In this document: positions 56,090-64,000 of the stretch, piece by piece
How the letters are laid out: each line of letters opens with the position of its first letter
Position numbering within the stretch: position 1 is the stretch's first letter
Source of the DNA: Polytrichum commune
Taxonomy: Eukaryota; Streptophyta; Polytrichopsida; Polytrichales; Polytrichaceae
Assembly: GCA_950295325.1 (NCBI GenBank)
Contig: OX485806.1
Coordinates: 41,850,001-41,914,000 of the forward strand
Reading direction: 5' to 3'
DNA length: 64,000 nucleotides
Notes under the pieces: generated by a model
Databases searched by the model: none
What the model saw: only the letters and a program-made list of their open reading frames with translations
What the model was told of the DNA's origin: nothing
Program-made: the position numbers and the translations under genes

Positions 56090-56765
56090 AATATTTTATG
56101 TTCATATGTTTGCCGCTGATGTGCAACCTTATATCTAAGGTGCCTTTCAAGTATTGTATAATTTGCTTGACCGCTATCTAATGCATCGAACCTAGTTTCG
56201 ACATAAACCGGCTACCACACCTATCACAAATGCAACATCCGGTTTTGTGGCACCATTGCGTACATCAATGACCCAACGCCTATTGGTACAAAATTTCCCT
56301 CATTTCGTACAAATGCCCATTGTGATATTGCTCCAAAACCTTTGGCAACGAGGTCTTCGCATTGAGCAGGGTTTCGAGAGATTTGCAATTACCCATGCCA
56401 AATTGCTCTAATATACTTTTGATGTAGCTTCATTGATGCATGGTAATGGTGCAGGTCCTCCTATCCCTTTCAAAATGTACTCCGAGAAAAAAATGCAACT
56501 CGCCAAGGTCACTCATTTTGAATTTGTGCTTGAGGCTAGATTTCAACTCGTTGATCATGTCCAAATTACATGCCAAAAATATTGAGGTTGTTTACATATA
56601 TGATTATAAATACAATGTAATGGCAAGTTTGCAAATCATACTACAAATGATCCATATGGTTTTTTATTAAACATTTTCTTACAAAAATATGTGAAATGCA
56701 TTTATACCACGTTCTTCCAAATTGTTTAAATCCGTAGAACAATGTCTTCAACTTGCTTGGCCTAG
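56090..56765 (-). pseudogene. Ty1/copia pol fragment (RT end to RNase H junction)
   Basis: On the minus strand, broken frames give LEREFQMSDLGELHFFLG-like text near 56520, then a peptide around Q-Y-H-N-G, then CRFMSKLGSMH-like and VKQIIQYLKGTLDI-like phrases near 56170. These are the conserved C-terminal reverse transcriptase and connection motifs of copia polyproteins. Heavily damaged; no catalytic core is preserved. Confidence 0.75.
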
Positions 56766-56770
56766 CCAAT

Positions 56771-56962
56771 TATTGGAAAATGAGAGTAGGAAACAAAGAG
56801 ACCAACATAGGAAGGTAAAACACAATGCACAAGGAATGCATATATTGGAGAGAGTGATTAGCTCCTCCTCTTATGCCTTTATTTATATGTGTAGATTATG
56901 ACCAGTGTTGACAACCCATATAGGACAATGTCACCAATGTAACCTAACACTATTTTCCAATA
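56771..56962 (-). mobile_element. Ty1/copia short LTR (192 bp)
   Basis: Plus-strand ends TATTGGAAAATGAG and CTATTTTCCAATA are mutually inverted. On the minus strand a purine-rich GCAAAAGAGGAG, a polypurine tract, precedes it, which identifies it as the 3' LTR of the pol fragment at 56963-57562. A second copy is at 58751-58942. Confidence 0.8.
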
Positions 56963-57562
56963 CTCCTCTTTTGCGAGGTGACATTGTAGTCCAACCTAAT
57001 TATTTCATTTAACAACTCATGCCTATCTCTCGCTAAAGCCTTTGTTAGAATATCCGCTATCATATATTGTGTTGGACAATGTTCTAGTCCTATAACCTTG
57101 TTTTCAGTATTCTCTCTAATAAAATGATGTTGCACATCGATATGTTTTGACCGATCATGGTTGGTGGGGGTTTCGATGCATTTGTAATCACCTATGCCAA
57201 ATCGTTCCAAAATGGTTTCAATGTAGCTTCATTGATGCATGGTAATGATGCGGGTCCCCCTATTCCTCTCAAAATGAATTCCAAAAAAAAAATGCTTACC
57301 AAAACTCGCCAAGGTCACTCATCTTGATTTCACGCTCGAGGCTAGATTTCAACTCGTTGTTCAAGTCTACATTGCTTGCCAAAATGATGAAGTCGTTTAC
57401 ATATATGATTACAATCACAGTATAGTCGCAAGTTTGTAAAACATACAATGAGAGGTCCACATGGCTCCTCGTAAAGCCTTTATTCACAAAAATATGTGAA
57501 TGCCCTCGTACCATGCTTCTCCGATTCACTTCAATTTGTAGAGCGTTTTCTTCAACTTGCAT
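56963..57562 (-). pseudogene. Ty1/copia pol fragment (RT and RNase H end)
   Basis: Minus strand 57562-57296: GFTRSHVDLSLYV, then VIVIIYVNDFIILAS, the reverse transcriptase box, with Asn where the first catalytic Asp of YVDD belongs, then LEREIKMSDLGE. After a gap, 57210-56950: [15 protein letters not shown], then [18 protein letters not shown], the end of RNase H. The middle (connection and RNase H core) is deleted. It is followed by the polypurine tract and LTR. Inactive. Confidence 0.88.
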
Positions 57563-57570
57563 ACAACTTT

Positions 57571-58274
57571 GGCAATTTGAGTGGGGCGTTGTCCCGGGAC
57601 TACATCAGTGGCCTGGCGGTGGCTCCCGGGACTGCCAAGGTTTGAATAGGCATAACTTCCTCAATACTTGCCCAAATAGGGAAAGTGATGGGTCCATTAT
57701 CATCTATGTGGCACATACATGAGGATGCAGTGGTAGCTTGTTAGCAATAGAAATCATATAAGGAAGTTATGGTGTTCTGAAGCTAGTGGGGCTTCTAGCC
57801 CCAACGGCTAAGGGGAAAATGTCTATTTGGCCCCAACTCTTGGTAGAGAGACAAAAGGTTTCTTGACAGTGGTGTAGGGGCCCCGCCTAGTGTCCAAGAG
57901 GCTTATATGAGTAAGGTGGTGTGGCCTCACGCACCCGAAGATGAACGGCACCGCCTTCATGGGCTTTGGCCCAATGTGAGGGCATAATTGCCTAGTGTGA
58001 TTTGGGTTGTCGTAGTGGTGCTCCGGCTACGCGATGATCAACATAAGATTGAATTTCCATGAATGAAAGTCCATATCTAAGAATTTATTATCGATGAAGG
58101 GATGAATACCAAAAGCAAACTAAGAGGGTTGGTTCCCATCCTATGATTTTATAAGGTCCGAGGGATAAATAGCTAATCATTGGCATGGTGGAATGCAATG
58201 GGTTAACATTCATCAACCTTGTTAGAAATGAAAATGGTCAGGATGGCTAAAAAGAGCTAGCCAGGGTTGCAATA
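57571..58274 (+). mobile_element. LTR-B, 5' LTR with primer-binding site
   Basis: It begins inside the family (GCAATTTGAGTGGGGCGTTG; the first about 270 bp are missing) and ends GCCAGGGTTGCAATA. Unlike the solo copies it is followed by a primer-binding site and a short internal remnant, so it is a true 5' LTR. Confidence 0.8.
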
Positions 58275-58277
58275 CGC

Positions 58278-58297
58278 GGTATCAGGGCATGGGTTCA
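58278..58297 (+). promoter_or_regulatory. primer-binding site, initiator-Met tRNA type
   Basis: GGTATCAGGGCATGGGTTC, four bases after the LTR-B end. It matches the plant initiator-Met tRNA complement (GGTATCAGAGC...) with a few changes. It shows that LTR-B belongs to an LTR retrotransposon primed by that tRNA. Confidence 0.8.
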
Positions 58298-58606
58298 ATA
58301 TTTGAGCTAACACTTGGAGGAAGAAATGGCTATTAAATGTACGAGTTATGATGGTGAGTCCGGGAAAGGTTGTGACGCTCAAATTATAACAAGGATCATG
58401 TACAAGTGAATTTTTACCATACCATTGATTATATGACAATGGTGGGGATTATGGTGGATTTGGTAAAAAACATGGAAAAATCCTCGCAAACCTTGAAAAA
58501 TATTTGAGGGCTAAAGTACTAAATGCACCCATTACCTTGGATGGTGGTAATGTTGGATTGAAATTCCAATTCAAAAATGCTTTGACGGTGATGACCTTGG
58601 TGCAAA
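58298..58606 (+). mobile_element. LTR-B element internal remnant
   Basis: About 310 bp of leader downstream of the primer-binding site. It contains an ATGGCTATTAAATG start-like region (58325) but is broken by stops. The element is cut off by a minus-strand LTR-B piece at 58607. No gag motif is recognisable. Confidence 0.5.
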
Positions 58607-58750
58607 TGTTGCAACCCTTGCTATCCCCCTTCATAATCTTGTCAATTTTCATTTCTAGCAAAGGTTACAAACACTAATCCTTTGCATTGTGCCATGCTAA
58701 TGGTTAGCTCTTCCTACTGCAGACCTTATAGTTCATTAGAAGGAACCAAC
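58607..58750 (-). mobile_element. LTR-B, 3' fragment, minus strand
   Basis: TGTTGCAACCCTTGCTATCC to GAAGGAACCAAC, then cut by the copia LTR at 58751. Confidence 0.8.
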
Positions 58751-58942
58751 TATTGGGAAATGAGAGAAGAAAACAAAGAGATCAGCGTAGGAAGCAAGAA
58801 CACAATACACTAGGATTGCATACAATAGAGAGAGTGATTAGCTCCTCCCCTTATACCTTTATTTATATGTATGGATTAGGACGAGCGTTGACAACCCATA
58901 TGAAACAATGTCGCCGATGCAACCTAACACTATCCTCCAATA
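58751..58942 (-). mobile_element. Ty1/copia short LTR (192 bp), second copy
   Basis: Plus-strand ends TATTGGGAAATGAG and CTATCCTCCAATA; same length as and clearly related to 56771-56962. The adjoining CTCCCACTTTGCGAGGTGGC is the family's polypurine/3' leader. Confidence 0.8.
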
Positions 58943-59512
58943 CTCCCACTTTGCGAGGTGGCATTGTAGTTCAACCCCAAACACTATATTCGTTAAATTG
59001 AGACTTTCTCTAGTCTCAAATTAATATATGGATCAAACAACATGAAGATGCCTGAAACTATATTGTCAACAATCTCAAATATATTAAATGTTCTAATATC
59101 CCACACCTATGATGTGCAGACATAAGCACATATGGTAGAGCACTCAACACCAATTTCATTAACAAAAACACATTGGGTAGAGCACTCCAAACAAGTTTCA
59201 CCCAAAAATATATATATAATGATTTCTATTATTAGCATGCTCCATAGAATATAGACATTGCAACATACAAAGTGCATGTAATAAATGCATATTTTTTCAA
59301 TGGACAATTTAGTCCCAAACTTAATAAAAAAATGAACTTCACATTTGTATTGAAATATAGTAAATGGATATTCATCCAACTCCAAAACAATATAGTATTC
59401 GTAAGTTCTACCCAAACTCTGCCCCAATTTTGAAGAGCACACATATGAGTAATATATGTTCGTAGAATTACTGTTTACACTATAATCATGCTAACACAAT
59501 CCTACCAACTTC
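58943..59512. other. copia 3' leader remnant and 3' flank of the copy B gene
   Basis: The first part continues the copia 3' non-coding region. The rest, up to the stop codon at 59513, is AT-rich with a short direct repeat (GTAGAGCACTC at about 59132 and 59178). The overlapping minus frames at 59107-59444 have no family motif. Confidence 0.4.
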
Positions 59513-62500
59513 TCATTCAACGTGGGTTGCTTCTTCTGCGATCCGAGCAAGGTTGTCTTTTGCAAAAGTTATGTACTTTTGAGGGATGGACACTGATCCA
59601 CTATGATTTTTCCGTGGTTTCCATGCTATGAATATGGAATCTGTATCTACCCAAGATGGACCGTGCTCAGAATCCACCTTCCACCGAAAGTTAGGGTTTG
59701 TATCCCAGCCTGTATAATGCCGAATCACATCTTCATTCCTTGCCGTCGGTCGGTAGTACTCCACTTGTATTTGTCGAAAATGAGGGCTGGAAGTTACAAA
59801 ATTGGGTTTGGACAAAGCTCTTGCCACCCACACTGGCTTCACATATGTCTCGTCTCCAGGACGCAAAATGAGCATATATCCTTCATGACAATCCACTGCA
59901 ATGCGGAAAGATGGTGGCGGACGACTACTAGCAGGCCCCACGTAATGGTCGTCCACATCAAACTCCTCTCGAACCTCTCCATTTCCCAAAAGACTAGCCT
60001 TTGAAGCTTGTACATCGACTCGTGTTTGTGGCCAAAATCCATGCCTCAAAGTATGAGGGCTATCTTGGTGGAGGTCTACCAAGGCGGCACGAACACGTGT
60101 CCAATAATGTATCCAACTCCCATAACGATGCCAACATGATCCGCCAACATCCGCTATCTTCAAACTCTCCCAATATTGTATGAAGCCTGATATACCTTTC
60201 AAAATATCCTCCAAATTCTTCATGGCTATTGGCTTACAAGGGCTAGGCTCCCCATCCGGTAACATGGTCTTCCCATCCGCATCCACGCGCCACACAAGAA
60301 GACCCTCCGGCGGGCTCCAGTCTTGTGTCGTGCACAACAACTTGTATTGCATGGCCGGGACACCATCGTCACGCATGTAGAACCGGAATTGTTGTGCCTT
60401 CGTATGCCCGATCAATTGGTGAGCTCCACTTCGAATATAAGGTTCTATAAATGCCTTGAAGTCTGGCACCTCCTCAATCATATGGGGGATGACGGGAACG
60501 TTCTCCAAATCCATGTACGACTTCATCAATAATGGGATTGTAGGAAAATCCTCCTCCCGCAACTTCATGCTCCACCGCCCAAAAGATGCATCAATATCAT
60601 CGTGCGTGTGGCCTACCAATAGGAAGGACACAAAAACCTCCTTGAAAATGCCTTTCGCAACCAACAACGACCAATATGCAAATACATATCTGCTTTTATT
60701 GTCCTTGGCACAATTGTCCAATTGGACACGCAAAGTTGGAGGCAACTTCTTGGCAATCACGGGTTCATTGGGTGGCTCGGGCAACGAATGCAAGCATACA
60801 TCTTTTCCATCCAACACCACTTCATATAAAGGTGTTGAACCCGTGTTCTCAAATAACAATCCTGAAGAATAGGCTGGTGGTTTCTCTAAATCACGTAAAA
60901 GCCTTGCAAATGATCCTATCGTGTGGTTTGAATCCGCTGGATACAAATCAAGAGCATAATGAGCAAACTTGACATCACCGTGTCCATGTGCAATCATTCC
61001 TGCAATGCCAACCCAACGTGATTAGCATCTATGTATGAATAAACCATTATGAAGGAATCCATGTTCTCCAGTACATCACGGAATAAAAAACCACAACATT
61101 TAGGGTATGTCATGACATTGTTTCGAAGTTCACCTGTAACCGATACAGGCAACTTAAAAAACCCATCCGTGGCCTTGATTCGATTTGCAAAACATGGGGA
61201 GGCTGTTTTGGCATGGTCCATTTTGTCATGGATGACCGTAAGAACCTCTAAGGGCCTGGAGATGGACAAAGCTCTATTTGTGTAGTAATCATTACGGTGT
61301 GCCTCTTGCATGTTTACGTGCTTGAAATAGTTCAATTGATGCGCTGCATATGACTCGGTACCCATCGTGTGTGCATCCCGGTGGCGCTTCAACTTCTCGC
61401 AATTAGAGCACCTGGCAAATTTGTCCCCTCGTCTTTTTGTAATGTATTCGCTAAAGTTTTGTTTCTTGATTGCACTTAATTTTGACAATGAAATTGGCTC
61501 CAACCCAATCTTCTCGCCAACTGCATTAACGTCCAACAATATGTCTTTCCATTTTGTGCCTGTGGGAAGAACTTTCTCCACAACCTTTTCACCGGTTGTG
61601 AGTGTGCGTGTTTTGTGCGGCATTGCATCAGCAAGGGGGACAATGATGGTTGCTAGAGTTGCCGTTGCTTGCCTTGTTGCTTCCCTAGGTTTCTTTAAAC
61701 CCACGTTCCCATGGTGACGGGACCGGCGGCCTTCCTTGGCATAAGCAGCTTGTCTATAGAAGTCCGCCTTCGACACACCGTAAATGGTGTACCATGCCTT
61801 ACAACACACGTCTATGCTTTCAATGGTGATTACCTTGCGACCCGTCCCATTCACATGTATTGCCCTATGGACATCAAGTTTTTTTGTGGATCTTAGACGA
61901 AAATCTCCAAGCCACATTTCTTCACGGATGGCCTTCAATTTATCCCTTGGAAACAATTGGCAACAACAATGCACACAACAATCCTTTGTGGCAACTTCTC
62001 TTATGGACTCCTCCCCAAGCAGCCTTTGACGTTTACAATCAGTTGCAGATGGAGAAGGACGTGCCACAGTATCGTACTTTCTTTGACCCTTGCGTGGCCG
62101 CATGTTTGATTGCATTTCCTTTTCGAGTTGCATGTGTCGTTGCTCATGTTCACGCAAGCTAACTCCATCAGTCGTGACATTCCTCAATGGCCACCTGCGG
62201 AGGGAGAACCTATGAGTGGGATCCACCTCAGAAGAAACGAGTGACTCCAATATGACAATCCCAACGTCCTCGGTGCCAAGCAGATTTTGATCAATGCAAT
62301 CTTGTGGATGGGTGTTACGACAGATACCCTCCGCCACAACAACCCCATTGTCATTAAGAAGTAACACATCCAAATTCACCCATGAAGCTCTTGAAAGCAC
62401 GGCACACTCTGGAATGGGACAGTATATGTATATGGAACGCGAAGGTATATCGAAATGCTCTTCATCTGAACTCTCATCCATAGTAGCCTCCCCGACAATG

Positions 62501-62640
62501 TCTAGCTCTTCCTCAGATGCAGATGGCCAAGTGGCCATGTCTTCTCCAGACGAATACCCTCTTCCAGTATACCCATCCATTTTGCCTACACACATGAACA
62601 TGGAACCTTGTAAAGAATTGACAAAAGCTATAGGGTCCAA
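59513..62640 (-). CDS. DUF7869-type transposase-like protein, copy B, intact two-exon gene (997 aa)
   Basis: Exon 1 62640-61134, intron 61133-61000, exon 2 60999-59513; joined frame 998 codons. Start MDPIAFVNSLQGSMF; acidic N-terminus (about 41-65); paired-Cys segment DCCVHCCCQLFPRD (about 220-233); VCCKAWYTIYGVSKADFYR (about 278-296); a C-X2-C-X5-H-X3-H finger CSNCEKLKRHRDAH (411-424). The conserved core has VIHDKMDHAKT (Asp472/475), HGHGDVKFAHYALDLYPADS (508-527), QLDNCAKDNKSRY (Asp597) and GHTHDDIDASFGRWS (His633-Asp639). The Asp-rich, HTHxDID pattern is that of DUF7869-type proteins of plant transposons, read as an RNase H-like transposase core; the biochemical role is inferred. No stops or frameshifts are visible. 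A damaged homologue (copy A) is at 13705-23441. The palindromic array upstream is probably part of the element. Terminal repeats were not identified. Confidence 0.82.
61000..61133 (-). other. 134-bp GT-AG intron in copy B
   Basis: Donor GTTACAG|GTGAACTTCG and acceptor GGCATTGCAG|GAATGATTGC. Splicing joins PVSVTG to MIAHGHGD in frame. Copy A keeps the same intron (ACAAGTAAATTTGGAAACAA ... GGCATTGCCGGAATGATTGC). Confidence 0.85.
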
Positions 62641-62795
62641 TAGAAAAACACAGAAACCTTATCAATTTCGATATCCAGAAAATACTCAACAATTTGTTGT
62701 ATGAATATTATATCGATGGGTTCCAAAAAGATGGAGCGCACAACAGTTTATTCAGGATCCGTCTATGCACATCCCCATTGTGTGCATGAGGGTGG
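62641..62795 (-). promoter_or_regulatory. putative promoter/leader of copy B
   Basis: 155 bp between the start codon and the palindromic array, AT-rich (TATAATATTCATACAAC on the minus strand near 62710). No confident TATA box position can be assigned; the role is inferred from location. Confidence 0.35.
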
Positions 62796-63668
62796 GTTTG
62801 GGTCGAGCAACCCAAACCTCGTGATAGGATGGGCCTGCTAATCCAGGCCCAACCCGTGACAGGGGTGGGTTTGGGTCGCTCGACCCAAACCTCACAATGG
62901 AGGTGGGTTTGGGTCGCTCGACCCAAACCTCACAATGGAGGTGTGTTTGGGTCGAGCGACCCAAACCTCGTGACAGGATGGGCCTGGTAATCCAGACCCA
63001 GCCCTTGATAGGGGTGGGTTTGGGTTGCTCGACCCAAACCTCGTGACAGGATGGGCCTGGTAATCCAGACCCAGCCCTTGATAGGGGTGGGTTTGGGTCG
63101 CTCGACCCAAACCTCGTGACAGGATGGGCCTGCTAATCCAGGCCCAACCCCTGACAGGGGTGGGTTTGGGTCGCTCGCCCCAAACCTCACAATGGAGGTG
63201 TGTTTGGGTCGTGCGACCCAAACCTCATGACAGGATGGGCCTGGCAATCCAGGCCCAGCGCGTGATAGCGGTGGGTTTGGGTCGCTCGACCCAAACCTCA
63301 TAATGGAGGTGGGTTTGGGTCGAGCGACCCAAACCTCGTGACAGGATGGGCCTGCTAATCCAGGCCCAACCCGTGACAGGGGTGGGTTTGGGTCGCTCGA
63401 CCCAAACCTCACAATGGAGGTGTGTTTGGGTCGAGCGACCCAAACCTTGTTACAGGATGGGCCTGCTAATCCAGGCCCAACCCGTGAGAGGGGGTGGGTT
63501 TGGGTCGAGCGACCCAAACCTCGTGACAGGATGGGCTTGCTAATCCAGGCCCAGCCCGTGATAGGGGTGGGTTTGGGTCGCTCGACCCAAACCTCACTAT
63601 GGGGGTGGGTTTGGGTCGAGCGACCCAAACCTCACTATGGGGGTGGGTTTGGGTCGAGCGACCCAAAC
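62796..63668. repeat. palindromic array, 16 copies of TTTGGGTCG-NN-CGACCCAAA
   Basis: Sixteen near-perfect palindromes GTTTGGGTCG-CT/AG-CGACCCAAAC in both centre orientations. They are separated by a short spacer (CTCACAATGGAGGTG) or a long one that contains a second inverted repeat (TGGGCCTG...CAGGCCCA). Spacings are about 38 or 72 bp. It lies directly upstream of the copy B gene. All the long frames on both strands (up to 232 codons) are products of the repeat and are not genes. Confidence 0.92.
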
Positions 63669-64000
63669 ATTCCGCAAATTCCGCCTTAAATTGCGGTAAT
63701 CTTCCATATTCAGCTACGTGGATACTAATTGGAAGAATTCAGGCCGTGCATGGCTGTTGTAATTAGCTACTCATCAACGGATGCATACACGAACCTTGCA
63801 CTCCACCACTACTTGAGAGAGCTTGCAACCATTTCAGAATGGAGAGATGAGAAAAAAAGAGCAAAGTTTGGGGGGTTTGGTACTTTATACTACCCGCCTC
63901 CGCCTTGGCCTTCCTCTTTGGATCCCTTTCCAGCCTGAACGTAAACCCTAAACCTAAGTTCAAACCTTCTGACAGAATTTCCCGCTTCTTGTTGGTAATA
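63669..64000. other. end of window, no gene assigned
   Basis: A 70-codon plus frame (63729-63938) and an overlapping minus frame have no recognisable motif. A single telomere-like unit AAACCCTAAACC is present near 63945. Confidence 0.4.

Noticed and set aside
62892-63689. Long minus- and plus-strand frames (up to 232 codons) with repeated WVERPKP / GRSTQT text
   Set aside because: Pure by-products of the palindromic DNA array: several frames on both strands stay open because the repeat lacks stops. Not a repeat protein.
63940-63955. Telomere-like AAACCCTAAACC (and a similar one near 6870)
   Set aside because: Only one or two units; not an interstitial telomeric array.

Overview
The window reads as transposon-dense nuclear DNA from a plant-type (streptophyte) genome. 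I found no convincing host gene. The case for a plant is the mixture of Ty3/gypsy and Ty1/copia remnants, solo LTRs with 5-bp target duplications, an initiator-Met primer-binding site, Mutator-like (MULE) transposases with a C-terminal SWIM zinc finger, short GT-AG introns and AT-rich filler. A large-genome seed-free plant or charophyte alga is possible, but the sequence does not settle it.

Layout. 1-6.4 kb: filler, a decayed minus-strand gene (E0) distantly like the methyltransferase genes below, and an LTR-B copy. 7.0-10.8 kb: repeat D1 and a solo LTR-B. 12.9-23.4 kb: a palindromic satellite followed by a broken DUF7869-type transposase gene (copy A), split by about 7.2 kb of nested insertions (D2 with LTR-B inside it, a gypsy integrase fragment and two LTR-C copies). 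23.4-28.7 kb: LTR-C and LTR-B pieces. 28.9-40.7 kb: repeat D3 interrupted by composite element E1. 40.7-44.4 kb: solo LTR-B and filler. 44.4-55.0 kb: composite element E2, bounded by terminal inverted repeats and a direct target duplication. 55.0-59.5 kb: LTR-B, copia fragments and short copia LTRs. 59.5-62.6 kb: an apparently intact two-exon DUF7869-type transposase gene (copy B, minus strand, 997 codons), with a 0.87-kb array of TTTGGGTCG-NN-CGACCCAAA palindromes just upstream.

Most notable is a recurring pair of divergent genes in E1 and E2. The plus-strand gene is a MULE-like transposase. The minus-strand gene is multi-exon, with a ParB/sulfiredoxin-like DGNH(R/K) segment, a middle region, and a C-terminal permuted (beta-class order) DNA-methyltransferase-like domain. 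E2 has both ends and a 9-11 bp target duplication. E1 is older and diverged but keeps the same two genes in the same arrangement. This suggests a MULE lineage that stably carries its own methyltransferase-like gene rather than a one-off gene capture. Both visible copies carry stops and frameshifts, so neither looks active as it stands.

A second recurring association is a palindromic array about 140-155 bp upstream of both DUF7869-type genes. The two arrays use the same arm sequence but differ in unit and spacer, so they look like a maintained part of that element. All family assignments come from reading motifs by eye; no database search was run.
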